A DNA stretch of 34,724 nt from Oscillospiraceae bacterium. Lineage in GTDB: Bacteria > Bacillota > Clostridia > Oscillospirales > Oscillospiraceae. The notes beneath the pieces are model-generated. The model was given only the letters and a program-made list of their open reading frames with translations. It was not told the DNA's origin and did no database searches. Position numbers and translations under genes: made by a program. The stretch lies in assembly GCA_902778665.1 (NCBI GenBank), contig CACYYN010000028.1:1-34724 (forward strand), read 5' to 3'. Positions 23,686 through 32,335 of the stretch are shown here, piece after piece. The first letter of the stretch is position 1. The number at the start of each line of letters is the position of its first letter.

Positions 23686-24861
23686 ATGGATTACGCAAAA
23701 GAATCACTGAAAAAACACTATGAGTGGAGAGGAAAACTTGAGATTGTGCCCCGTGCACCGGTGGATGACAGGGAGAGTCTGTCTCTTGCCTATACGCCGG
23801 GGGTTGCGCAGGCCTGCCTGGAGATTCAGAAGGATGAGAATCTCAGCTATGATCTGACACGCCGGTGGAACACCGTCGCCGTTGTGACGGACGGAACGGC
23901 TGTCCTCGGCCTGGGGGATATCGGGCCGGTTGCCGGTATGCCGGTGATGGAGGGAAAATGCGTGCTCTTTAAAGCCTTCGGCGGCGTGGACGCGATTCCG
24001 CTGTGCGTGGCATCGAAAGATGTGGATGAAATCGTCAATACGGTAGCCCTGCTGGAGGGTTCCTTCGGCGGCGTGAATCTGGAGGATATTTCCGCACCCC
24101 GCTGCTTTGAGATTGAAAGAAAGCTGAAAGAACGCTGCAGCATCCCCATCTTTCATGATGACCAGCACGGGACGGCAGTTATTACCCTGGCAGGGCTCAC
24201 CAACGCTCTCAAACTGGTGAAAAAGAATCTTCCGGAAGTGCGCATCGTCATCAACGGAGCAGGAGCTGCCGCAACTGCTATTACAAAGCTCCTGATCTCG
24301 GCCGGAGCTGTGGATGTGACGCTCTGTGACCGCAGCGGAGCCATCTATAACGGCAGGCAGGAGCATATGAATCCCGCCAAGCAGGAGATCGCCGATCTGA
24401 CCAACCCGCAGAGACGGAAGGGGAGCCTTGCCGAGGTGCTGAAGGGTGCCGATGTGTTTATCGGAGTTTCGGCACCGGGAGTTGTAACAACAGATATGGT
24501 AAAAACAATGAATCGTGATGCGATCATTTTCGCCTGCGCAAATCCCACACCGGAAATCTTCCCGGAGGATGCGAAAGCAGGCGGCGCTGCAGTCATCTCC
24601 ACAGGGCGCAGTGATTATCCGAACCAGATCAATAATGTGCTGGCCTTTCCCGGGATCTTCCGCGGTGCGCTGGATGTGCGTGCAAGCGACATCAATGATG
24701 AGATGAAGATAGCCGCGGCCAACGCACTGGCAGGCCTGATTTCCGATGAAGAGCTCTCGGCTGACTATATCATTCCCGCCGCGTTTGACGTGCGAGTGAA
24801 GGATGCGGTGGCTGAGGCAGTAAAGGCGGCGGCGTATAAAACCGGCGTCGCAAGAATCTGA
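23686..24861 (+). CDS. NAD(P)-dependent malic enzyme
   Basis: A 391-residue malate dehydrogenase (oxaloacetate-decarboxylating) of the short bacterial type: malate to pyruvate and CO2 with NAD(P)H. Visible: SLAYTPGVAQACLEI, VVTDGTAVLGLGDIGPVAGMP, KAFGGVDAIPLC, the metal site EDISAPRCFEIE...IFHDDQHGTAVI, and the Rossmann motif VINGAGAAATAITKLL. Near the end, FACANPTPEIFPEDA and NNVLAFPGIFRGALDVRA are typical. There is no phosphotransacetylase-like extension. GAGAGGAAG precedes the ATG. The gene sits between two transporters, one of which may carry malate. Confidence 0.95.
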   Translation: MDYAKESLKKHYEWRGKLEIVPRAPVDDRESLSLAYTPGVAQACLEIQKDENLSYDLTRRWNTVAVVTDGTAVLGLGDIGPVAGMPVMEGKCVLFKAFGGVDAIPLCVASKDVDEIVNTVALLEGSFGGVNLEDISAPRCFEIERKLKERCSIPIFHDDQHGTAVITLAGLTNALKLVKKNLPEVRIVINGAGAAATAITKLLISAGAVDVTLCDRSGAIYNGRQEHMNPAKQEIADLTNPQRRKGSLAEVLKGADVFIGVSAPGVVTTDMVKTMNRDAIIFACANPTPEIFPEDAKAGGAAVISTGRSDYPNQINNVLAFPGIFRGALDVRASDINDEMKIAAANALAGLISDEELSADYIIPAAFDVRVKDAVAEAVKAAAYKTGVARI

Positions 24862-24878
24862 CAGGGCGGAAGTTGTAA

Positions 24879-26093
24879 ATGAAGAAATTCGGCGAAGGCA
24901 GCTACAGAGAAGTTTTTAAACCCGATTCGGAATACCGGCCCTTCTTTATCTCACTGCTGGCGTTTGGTCTCGGATATGGAATCTATAAGGGCGTCATAGA
25001 CAACTACCTTGCTGAAATTGTTGTGATGACGGAGTTCGACCGCGGCGTCGCGGAATTCTTTCGGGAGCTGCCGGGTCTGCTTCTCGTGTTTATTCTTGCT
25101 GCCTGCTATATGCTCTCGGCTGAGCGCCTGTATCAGGCGGGGGCAGTGATTATGCTTGCCGGCATGGGGATGCTGGGCATTGTGCCTGCCTCCAAGGCTC
25201 TCGTTACGATAGCAATCTGCATTTATTCCCTGGGGGAGCATATCCAGCTCGGCATGAAGAACACACTGACGCTGGAGTATGCGAAACCCGGCCAGAGCGG
25301 AGCAGCAATGGGATATCAGAATTCTGCCAATCAGGTCGGCCATCTGGTAGGCTATGTGGTGATTATTATCTGCTTTCTGTTTCTGGGCTCCCGAAGACCG
25401 TATCGCCTGTTTTTTATGATTGCAGCAGCCTTCACAGCCGTGGGGATGATTGAATCCTATCGTCTCAGAGGGCACAGCGAGACGGACAAGACCAAAAGCC
25501 GCTTTTACTTCCGCAAAAAGTTCTTCAAATTCTATATGCTGGAAGTGTTTTACGGTGCAAGAAAGCAGGTGTTTTTCACCTTCGGCCCCTATGTGCTGAT
25601 TCTCTTTTACGGAGCGGGAGCGGGGGTTATCAGCCTTCTCTTTGCCATTTCATCCATAGCAGGATTTGTAATGGCTCCGATTGTCGGCAGAATTATCGAC
25701 AGGGTCGGATACAAAATCGTGATGATTTCAGACACGCTGATCCTCGTTATTGTCTGTTTCTTCTACGGCTTCGCGCATCATATCTTCCCGCGGGATGTGG
25801 CATTTGTGGTGTGCTGCATCAACTACGTGCTTGACTCGGTTATTTCTCTCGCCTCTATGGCGTCGAGCGTTTATGTGCAGGATATCGGAGAGAGCCATGA
25901 GGAGATTCGGGCAACGCTTTCCACCGGTATCTCGGTCAATCATCTGATCACAGTGCTTATAGCTCTGTTCGGCGGGCTGATCTGGCAGAAACTGGGCATC
26001 GAAACACTCTTTATCCTCTCTGCAATCCTTGGCCTGTGCAACAGCGCCTATGCCGCCACAATCAAGGTGAAGCCGAAACCTGCCGCCGACTGA
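24879..26093 (+). CDS. Major facilitator superfamily transporter
   Basis: A 404-residue MFS-type protein with about twelve hydrophobic segments and a central cytoplasmic linker (residues about 195-215, RGHSETDKTKSRFYFRKK). The second half contains the MFS-like turn GRIIDRVGYKIVMI. It starts 17 bases after the malic enzyme stop with only a weak ribosome site, so it depends on the operon. It is followed by palindromic repeat copy E, which may act as the transcript end. Substrate unknown. Confidence 0.85.
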   Translation: MKKFGEGSYREVFKPDSEYRPFFISLLAFGLGYGIYKGVIDNYLAEIVVMTEFDRGVAEFFRELPGLLLVFILAACYMLSAERLYQAGAVIMLAGMGMLGIVPASKALVTIAICIYSLGEHIQLGMKNTLTLEYAKPGQSGAAMGYQNSANQVGHLVGYVVIIICFLFLGSRRPYRLFFMIAAAFTAVGMIESYRLRGHSETDKTKSRFYFRKKFFKFYMLEVFYGARKQVFFTFGPYVLILFYGAGAGVISLLFAISSIAGFVMAPIVGRIIDRVGYKIVMISDTLILVIVCFFYGFAHHIFPRDVAFVVCCINYVLDSVISLASMASSVYVQDIGESHEEIRATLSTGISVNHLITVLIALFGGLIWQKLGIETLFILSAILGLCNSAYAATIKVKPKPAAD

Positions 26094-26124
26094 CAGAATC
26101 TGAAAAATGTACTATGAATAAAAT

Positions 26125-26156
26125 GGGGATGACGTCGTGTTTCACGACGTCATCCC
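26125..26156. repeat. Dispersed palindromic repeat, copy E (perfect hairpin)
   Basis: The best copy: arm GGGATGACGTCGTG (26126-26139), loop TTT, exact reverse complement (26143-26156). It fills the 64-base gap between the convergent MFS and guaA genes, ending two bases from the guaA stop. It probably works as a bidirectional transcript end or message-stabilising hairpin there. Confidence 0.9.
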
Positions 26157-26157
26157 T

Positions 26158-27708
26158 TTATTCCCACTCGACGGTGGCGGGAGGTTTGGATGTGATGTCA
26201 TACACCACCCGGTTGACGCCCTCCACTTCGTTGACAATCCGTGAAGAGGCACGGGCAAGAAGGTCATAGGGCAGATGCGCCCAGTCAGCGGTCATGAAAT
26301 CATCCGTGCTGACGCAGCGCAGTGCCACCGTATATTCATAGGTGCGACCGTCTCCCATCACACCGACGGTCCGGACATTTGTGAGCACTGCAAAGTATTG
26401 GCTTACATTGCTGATATTGCCGGCCGACTCCAGCTCTTCCCGGAAAATCGCATCCGCTTCCCGCACAATTTCGAGTTTTCTGCGCGTGACATCCCCAATG
26501 ACGCGAATGGCTAGCCCCGGACCGGGAAACGGCTGACGACTGATCAGCGCTTCCGGCAGGCCAAGCTCTCTGCCCAGCTGCCGCACTTCATCCTTGAAAA
26601 GCATGCGCAGCGGTTCCAGAATTTCCCGAAACGCAATGTGTTCCGGCAGCCCGCCTACGTTGTGATGGCTTTTGATCACGGCGGAGCTTCCCGTGCCGGA
26701 CTCGATGACATCCGGGTAGATGGTTCCCTGGGCGAGAAAATCTATTTTGCCGAGCTTCTTCGCTTCCTCCTCAAACACACGGATGAATTCTTCCCCAATA
26801 ATTTTCCGCTTCCTTTCGGGGGAATGGATGCGGGCAAGACGGAGCAGAAATCGCTGTTCGGCATTGACACGGATAAACTGAAGGTCACGCCCGGAAAATG
26901 CAGCCTCAATCTCGTCCGCTTCATTTTTGCGCATCAGACCGTGGTCCACAAAGATGCAGGTGAGAGACTTCCCAATGGCTTCAGAGAGAAGAGCTGCAGC
27001 AACGGAGGAATCAACCCCGCCGGAAAGAGCCAGCAGCACCTTGCCTGACCCGACTTTGGCACGAAGTGATTCCACTGTCTGTTGCCGGAAGTCTGCCATG
27101 CTCCAGTTACCCTGGCAATGACATATCCGGAAAAGAAAGTTTCGCAGCATATCGAGTCCGTGATCGGTATGCGTAACCTCGGGATGAAACTGGACGCCGT
27201 ACAGCTTCCGGGAACTGTCATAGATACATGCGGCAGGGCACGCTGTAGAATAAGCTGCGGCAGCGAATCCCTTTGGTACAGAGGAAATAACATCTCCGTG
27301 GCTCATCCAGGTGATACTTTCACCCGGCAGATCGGAGAAAAGCTCACAACGGTCATCAAACCGGGTCACGGCTTTACCGTACTCCCGGGCGGTATTGGTT
27401 TGGGCGGGAATCACTGTTCCGCCAAATTGCCGGGCCAGTAGCTGACATCCGTAGCATATGCCGAGGATCGGGGTCCCCAGAGAATAAATCTCCGGTACGG
27501 GATGAGGAGATCCCTCCTCATAGACGCTTCCCGGCCCGCCGGAGAAAATAATTCCTGAGGGCTGAAATGCATTTATTGCGTTGAGAGAAAGAGAAAAGGG
27601 TTTTACTTCGCTGTAGACGCCGCACTCTCGTACACGCCGGGCAATCAGTTGGCTGTATTGACCGCCGAAATCAAGAATGAGAATATTCTGTGGGGTCTGA
27701 ACGGTCAT
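26158..27708 (-). CDS. guaA: GMP synthase (glutamine-hydrolysing)
   Basis: A 516-residue GuaA, converting XMP, glutamine and ATP to GMP. The N-terminal class I glutaminase runs to about residue 190 ([12 protein letters not shown]; nucleophile Cys in [10 protein letters not shown]; His-Glu in [10 protein letters not shown]). The PP-loop ATP pyrophosphatase follows ([16 protein letters not shown]), and the dimerisation domain holds [13 protein letters not shown] and ends [15 protein letters not shown] 27708 overlaps the upstream gene's stop by ATGA and is followed directly by the [19 protein letters not shown] start typical of the family; the longer frame is upstream-gene sequence. Intact and full length. 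Confidence 0.97.
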   Translation of the reverse strand: MTVQTPQNILILDFGGQYSQLIARRVRECGVYSEVKPFSLSLNAINAFQPSGIIFSGGPGSVYEEGSPHPVPEIYSLGTPILGICYGCQLLARQFGGTVIPAQTNTAREYGKAVTRFDDRCELFSDLPGESITWMSHGDVISSVPKGFAAAAYSTACPAACIYDSSRKLYGVQFHPEVTHTDHGLDMLRNFLFRICHCQGNWSMADFRQQTVESLRAKVGSGKVLLALSGGVDSSVAAALLSEAIGKSLTCIFVDHGLMRKNEADEIEAAFSGRDLQFIRVNAEQRFLLRLARIHSPERKRKIIGEEFIRVFEEEAKKLGKIDFLAQGTIYPDVIESGTGSSAVIKSHHNVGGLPEHIAFREILEPLRMLFKDEVRQLGRELGLPEALISRQPFPGPGLAIRVIGDVTRRKLEIVREADAIFREELESAGNISNVSQYFAVLTNVRTVGVMGDGRTYEYTVALRCVSTDDFMTADWAHLPYDLLARASSRIVNEVEGVNRVVYDITSKPPATVEWE

Positions 27709-28829
27709 TTGCTCTCTTCTTCCCACACCGGATGCTTCAGGACCCATTCCCCAAGTTCGTTTTTCTCAAAGAGGTCTCTGTTATAGAATTTGTCCACAAT
27801 TCCCCAGAATTCCGATTCCGAATATCCGCAGAATGAACAGAAATCCCGGACGCAGAGGGGATCCAGCTTGCTGTCATGCTCTTTTACCAGCTCAACGGCT
27901 TTCTTCCGGTCAATCAGGCCATAACGGATAAAACGTGAGGCATAGTCCGTGGCACTGGTGTGCCCGAATTTGGGGTACTTCAGCCAGGGATGCACCAGAT
28001 AGGCACGGCTGTCGACCTGGTCAAAGTCTTCTATGCAGAGGGTTCTGCGCCACTCGTGGGTGAGATCATGGAAGCCGCGGGAGGCAGCAAACACAGCATT
28101 TTTCACGCTGTTCCACGGCACAAAGTAGGAAATATAAATCGGGTCAAGAGAATCGAGAATACTCTGCTCCGGTGCACGGGTCAGATACAGATCCTTTGCC
28201 GTTACACCTGCGTTGGTGATCAGCTCCTCTTCATCAATTCCGGAGGCTACTCCGTTGAAAAGCTGCTCCTTGGCGCTGTAGGTCTCTTTGTATCCCGCCC
28301 CGCCGTATTCATAGCTGATGTTTTCTCCGTAGACAAGCAACGGAGTGTGAAATTTTGCGGCCATATAGAGCGGATAAGTATAGATCAACCGATCCACATA
28401 CCAGGTGGGCTGGCCGTACCGCTCAAACATATAGCGCATCAGTTTTTTCTGTGCTTTGATATCCGGCTTCATGCTGATAATGCTGCAGCCGAACTCCTCC
28501 GAGATGTTCTGAAGGTTGTGCTTTCCCGCTTCTGTCATGGGGAAGTTGTCTTCCACCGTGAAGAGAATCGGGTTCATATGCAGCACTTCCTTCATCAGAT
28601 GGACCTGAAAATGGGAATCCTTCCCGCCGGAAACGGCGATGGCACAGTCATACCCGTCTCCGTTCATGCCGCGGTATTTATCACAGAGTGCCTCCAATTC
28701 CTGAAAACGTGCATCCCAGTCAATGCTCTTTCGGTGCTCGTAGGACTGGCATGCCGAGCAGATACCTTCTTCGTTAAAGGTGATTCCCGGCCGGGTATCC
28801 GGCATAACGCATTTTTTGCAATATCTCAT
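27705..28829 (-). CDS. N-acetyl-sugar amidotransferase-like PP-loop protein
   Basis: A 374-residue protein matching the WbpG/PseA-type N-acetyl sugar amidotransferase family. It has a Cys-rich start ([24 protein letters not shown]), the PP-loop [19 protein letters not shown] near residues 65-83, a [14 protein letters not shown] segment, ENISYEYGG, and a C-terminal Cys cluster ([17 protein letters not shown]). Family members amidate surface-sugar carboxylates with ammonia from HisH/HisF-like partners. Here neither partner nor any polysaccharide gene is nearby; guaA overlaps it by four bases. GGAGG precedes ATG 28829. The substrate in this setting is unclear. Confidence 0.85.
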   Translation of the reverse strand: MRYCKKCVMPDTRPGITFNEEGICSACQSYEHRKSIDWDARFQELEALCDKYRGMNGDGYDCAIAVSGGKDSHFQVHLMKEVLHMNPILFTVEDNFPMTEAGKHNLQNISEEFGCSIISMKPDIKAQKKLMRYMFERYGQPTWYVDRLIYTYPLYMAAKFHTPLLVYGENISYEYGGAGYKETYSAKEQLFNGVASGIDEEELITNAGVTAKDLYLTRAPEQSILDSLDPIYISYFVPWNSVKNAVFAASRGFHDLTHEWRRTLCIEDFDQVDSRAYLVHPWLKYPKFGHTSATDYASRFIRYGLIDRKKAVELVKEHDSKLDPLCVRDFCSFCGYSESEFWGIVDKFYNRDLFEKNELGEWVLKHPVWEEESK

Positions 28830-28853
28830 GGTGATATCCTCCTGTTTCATAAC

Positions 28854-28900
28854 AAAAAAAGGCAACGACATCCGAAGAGCACGCTCTCAAGACGCCGTTG
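28854..28900 (-). terminator. Promoter-proximal terminator/attenuator before the amidotransferase-guaA operon
   Basis: On the minus strand a ten-pair stem with two G-U pairs (CAACGGCGTC with GATGTCGTTG) is topped by a second six-pair stem (GAGAGC/GCTCTT) and followed by TTTTTTT (28860-28854). It begins only about seven bases after the predicted transcription start and ends ten bases before the ribosome site, so it must be read through for the operon to be expressed. Confidence 0.85.
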
Positions 28901-28913
28901 TCTTTTCAATTGC

Positions 28914-28942
28914 AATATACATCTTTTTTCTGAAAAAGTCAA
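28914..28942 (-). promoter_or_regulatory. Promoter of the amidotransferase-guaA operon
   Basis: On the minus strand TTGACT (28937-28942), an exact 17-base spacer, TATATT (28914-28919). The start should be near 28907, so the transcript would open with the terminator hairpin. Confidence 0.78.
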
Positions 28943-29046
28943 TGAAAGGGCACAAGGTATTCATATCCAAAGAAAATAGAAATCATCCGGAATAAGAATG
29001 TATAGAATTGATAAACGCCGATATTTTGTAATACTATTAAGTGTGC

Positions 29047-29052
29047 TATAAT
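29047..29052 (+). promoter_or_regulatory. Extended -10 promoter candidate of the amidohydrolase gene
   Basis: TGC-TATAAT (TATAAT at 29047-29052), with no good -35 box 17 bases upstream. An alternative, TTGATA-18-TACTAT, lies just before it. If the extended -10 is right, the ATG at 29069 would be only ten bases into the message, which favours the start at 29111. Confidence 0.5.
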
Positions 29053-29110
29053 AGGATTAGTAAAGTGCATGCCGCTTGCAACAGATGAGGAAGAGAGTAA
29101 AAAACGTATT

Positions 29111-30727
29111 ATGAGGACAATATATTATAACGGCAAGGTATACACCGGAGAACTGCCTCTGCAGGAAGCGTTTTCGGTGACGAACGGACTTTTTGATGGC
29201 GTCGGCCGTAACGAAGATATCCTCTCTGCTGCAGTGGAGAATGACAGGTGCATTGATCTGAAAGGAAGTTTCGTCTGTGCCGGATTTAATGACTCCCATA
29301 TGCACCTTCTGGGCTTTGGCCAGTCCCTTCATGCAGCGCAGTTGGCAGCGCATACCGGCAGCCTGTCAGAGCTGCTCCGATATCTCAGAGAGTACTTTAC
29401 CCGGCATCCGGTCAGGGAAGGGCAGTGGCTGACAGGCCGAGGATGGAATCAGGATTACTTTTCGGATGCGCGGAGAATGCCTGACAGGAAAGATCTGGAT
29501 CGGATTTCAACAGATGTCCCTATTGTCATCACGCGAGCATGCGGTCATTGCTGTGTTGTGAATTCCAAGGCTCTGGAGCTGGCGGGGATTTCCGCTGCAA
29601 CACCATCTCCGGAGGGCGGAAAAATCGGCATGGAAAACGGAGTTCCCGACGGAAGGCTTTATGACAACGCTATTGACCTGCTGAGAACTTCTATGCCCCT
29701 TCCCGAGATGGAAGATCTGAAGGAGATGATTCGCCTTGCCACCAGGGCCCTCAATTCCTACGGGGTTACCAGTTCTCAAACGGACGATTACTGTGTCTTT
29801 CGTGCCATTCCTTTTGAACAGGTTAATCGGGCCTACCGTGAGCTGGAAGAAGCCGGCGAGCTGACAGTGCGGGTTTACGAGCAGAGTAATATTACAACCC
29901 TTGCAGACCTGGAAGTATTTGTGGAAGCCGGAAATGTAACAGGCTCCGGGAGTGACTTCTTCCGGATCGGACCGCTCAAAATGCTGGGAGACGGTGCCTT
30001 GGGCAGCCGCACGGCATGTCTGTCTGTCCCCTATCCCGGAGAGAAAGACAATCGGGGCTTCTGCCTTTTTTCCGCTGACCATATGAATGAAATGGTGTCT
30101 TACGCCAATGCACACAATATGCAGGTCGCAATTCATGCCATCGGGGAAGCCTGTCTCGACCGGGTGCTTGATGCGGTTGAGCTTGCCCTTCAGAATCATC
30201 CGCGCCGGGACCACCGGCATGGGGTGGTGCACTGCCAGGTCTCCCGTGCCGACCAGCTGGAGAGAATCCGGAATCTTGATATGCATGTCTATGCACAGTC
30301 CATTTTTCTGGACTACGATAATCACATCGTTCCGCAGCTTATCCCGTCTGAACTGGCTGAGACCAGTTATAACTGGAAGACCCTGTTGAAAAACGGTGTG
30401 TCGGTTTCCAATGGATCTGACTGCCCCGTGGAACTGCCGAATGTGATGGCGGGGATCCAGTGCGCGGTTACACACTGCTCTCTGGACGGAACCGGCCCTT
30501 ACCTGCCGAATGAGGCATTTACGGTGCAGGAAGCACTGGACAGCTTCACCATTCGCAGTGCCGAGGCGAGCTTTGAGGAAGACCGGAAGGGCAGAATCCG
30601 CCAAGGCTATATGGCAGATTTTGTAATTCTGAACCGGAATCCATTTGAGACGGAGCCGGAACAGATCCACAGCATTCAGGTGCTCGCCACCTATGTAAAC
30701 GGCACCTGCGTATACTCCGCTCAGTAA
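29111..30727 (+). CDS. YtcJ-like amidohydrolase
   Basis: A 538-residue metal-dependent hydrolase of the YtcJ/amidohydrolase_3 family. Metal ligands are visible in GFNDSHMHLLGFG (HxH, residues about 60-70), AIHAIGEACLD, RHGVVHCQVS and SNGSDCPVELPN (the late Asp). The N- and C-terminal beta-sandwich parts are present (TIYYNGKVYTGE; GYMADFVILNRNPFE). No signal peptide, so it is probably cytoplasmic. Relatives hydrolyse amides, cyclic ureas or formamides; the substrate is not predictable. The start at 29111 was preferred because GAGGAAGAGAG lies upstream, though ATG 29069 is possible. Divergent from the guaA operon and followed by a terminator. Confidence 0.87.
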   Translation: MRTIYYNGKVYTGELPLQEAFSVTNGLFDGVGRNEDILSAAVENDRCIDLKGSFVCAGFNDSHMHLLGFGQSLHAAQLAAHTGSLSELLRYLREYFTRHPVREGQWLTGRGWNQDYFSDARRMPDRKDLDRISTDVPIVITRACGHCCVVNSKALELAGISAATPSPEGGKIGMENGVPDGRLYDNAIDLLRTSMPLPEMEDLKEMIRLATRALNSYGVTSSQTDDYCVFRAIPFEQVNRAYRELEEAGELTVRVYEQSNITTLADLEVFVEAGNVTGSGSDFFRIGPLKMLGDGALGSRTACLSVPYPGEKDNRGFCLFSADHMNEMVSYANAHNMQVAIHAIGEACLDRVLDAVELALQNHPRRDHRHGVVHCQVSRADQLERIRNLDMHVYAQSIFLDYDNHIVPQLIPSELAETSYNWKTLLKNGVSVSNGSDCPVELPNVMAGIQCAVTHCSLDGTGPYLPNEAFTVQEALDSFTIRSAEASFEEDRKGRIRQGYMADFVILNRNPFETEPEQIHSIQVLATYVNGTCVYSAQ

Positions 30728-30790
30728 GAAATGAGAAAAATGAAGCTGACGTCAGAAATGTGACATACGCCGCAGACGGAGCGCAGAAAT

Positions 30791-30823
30791 GAAGAGCACA
30801 TCAGAAATGGTGTGCTCTTTTCA
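30791..30823 (+). terminator. Rho-independent terminator after the amidohydrolase
   Basis: AAGAGCACA (30792-30800), a ten-base loop, TGTGCTCTT (30811-30819), then TT. It lies between convergent genes and may also end the purB transcript on the other strand. Confidence 0.8.
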
Positions 30824-30871
30824 ACTGAAATGTTGTTCTCGGACGGATTGATATGTTCTCAACAAAATGAT

Positions 30872-32287
30872 TCAGAGATTGATGTTCTCAGAAAGACCGG
30901 CAGAATCGGATAGCATCGGCATGATCTTCTTCAGAAATTTCTCCACCTGTTCCGGACACCGCCCGATATATTGCTGAGGGTTTAAGATCTCTTTTAATTC
31001 CTGATCATTCAGACTGAAAACAGGGTCAAGTGAGAGTAGCTCCAACAGATTGCAGTTTTCACCCTCCTTTATTTTCGCTGTTGCCTCCATCGAGTATTTC
31101 CGGATTATCTCGTGAAGAGCCTGACGGTCGCCGCCCTGCTTCGTCGCCTCCATCATGAGCTTTTCCGTGGCAATAAACGGAAGAAATTCGTTTACTGCCT
31201 TTGAAATCATTTTTTCGTTGACGCAAAGGCCTTTTGTTACGTTCTGCGTGAGTCTTAAAATAGAATCAGCGCATAGAAACCCCTCGGGCATCGATATACG
31301 GCGATTTGCAGAGTCATCCAGCGTCCGCTCCAACCACTGTGCAGATGCAGTCAAAGGGGCATTCATTGCATCTGTAATCAGATATCGGGCAAGCGAGCAG
31401 ATCCGTTCACATCGCATCGGATTTCGTTTGTAAGGCATGGCAGAAGAGCCGATCTGGTTGTCTTCAAATGGTTCTTCTACCTGCCTGTCATGTTGAAGGA
31501 GCCGTATGTCACATGCCATTCGGTAAGAACTCTGGGCTATGGATGAAAGCGCGTTCAGAATTCGACTGTCAACTTTTCGGGGATAGGTCTGGCCGCATAC
31601 GTCAAAGCATTCGGAAAAACCAAAGTCCGCGGCGAGGCTCGCGTTCATCGCATCGATCTTTTTTGTGTCTCCCGCAAAGAGATCCAGAAAACTTGCCTCT
31701 GTTCCTGTTGTACCGCGGCATCCGAGAAATCGGATCTGTCTGAGAGCAAAATCTATTTCTTCCAGATCTGATAGAAAATCCTGTATCCACAGGGAAGCTC
31801 TCTTGCCGATCGTAACAAGCTGTGCAGGCTGATAATGTGTGTATCCCAGAGTGGGGGTTTCTTTATACTGCTCAGCAAATTCAGACAGGTTTTTTATCAC
31901 CGACAGAAGCTCTGAGCGTATATATATCAGAGCATCCCGATATAGGATCAGATCTGCATTGTCAGTTACATAGCAACTGGTGGCACCCAGATGGATAATT
32001 CCTGCTGCCGAAGGAGCAGCCTTCCCAAAAGCATATATATGGGCCATTACATCATGGCGTACTTCTTTTTCTCTTTTCCGAACAAGCTCATAGTCAATGT
32101 CTGTAATATGTGCAGACATTTCATTGATCTGGTCGTCTGTAATGGAGAGACCGAGTGCTTTCTCTTCCTTTGCGAGGGCGAGCCAAAGCTTTCGCCATGT
32201 TTGATAGCGTGTATCGGCTGAAAACAGATTGAGCATATATTCAGATGCGTAACGAGTGGAAAAAGGAGATTCATAGCGGTCGTTCAC
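30872..32287 (-). CDS. purB: Adenylosuccinate lyase
   Basis: A 471-residue fumarase/aspartase-superfamily lyase, which cleaves SAICAR to AICAR and adenylosuccinate to AMP. Visible: RHDVMAHIYAFGKAAP, IIHLGATSCYVTDNADLIL, the GYTHYQPAQ segment and the signature GSSAMPYKRNPMRCERI, which holds the catalytic Ser loop. Length fits the eukaryote-like form of about 470 residues. The start is GTG at 32287, chosen because GGGAGGTGG lies six bases upstream and no in-frame ATG fits. It is 48 bases behind purA, clearly one operon, as both act on adenylosuccinate. Confidence 0.95.
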   Translation of the reverse strand: MNDRYESPFSTRYASEYMLNLFSADTRYQTWRKLWLALAKEEKALGLSITDDQINEMSAHITDIDYELVRKREKEVRHDVMAHIYAFGKAAPSAAGIIHLGATSCYVTDNADLILYRDALIYIRSELLSVIKNLSEFAEQYKETPTLGYTHYQPAQLVTIGKRASLWIQDFLSDLEEIDFALRQIRFLGCRGTTGTEASFLDLFAGDTKKIDAMNASLAADFGFSECFDVCGQTYPRKVDSRILNALSSIAQSSYRMACDIRLLQHDRQVEEPFEDNQIGSSAMPYKRNPMRCERICSLARYLITDAMNAPLTASAQWLERTLDDSANRRISMPEGFLCADSILRLTQNVTKGLCVNEKMISKAVNEFLPFIATEKLMMEATKQGGDRQALHEIIRKYSMEATAKIKEGENCNLLELLSLDPVFSLNDQELKEILNPQQYIGRCPEQVEKFLKKIMPMLSDSAGLSENINL

Positions 32288-32335
32288 GATGTGCCACCTC
32301 CCGGCATAATTGTACGTATTTCCTGACTGATCATC

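Noticed and set aside
28830-29060. Purine riboswitch before the guaA operon
   Set aside because: Expected from the genes, but the conserved purine-aptamer core was not found, and the promoter leaves no room for an aptamer before the terminator.
29507-30670. A 387-codon minus-strand frame opposite the amidohydrolase
   Set aside because: The plus strand carries the HxH, His and Asp metal motifs in order; the minus frame has no recognisable features.
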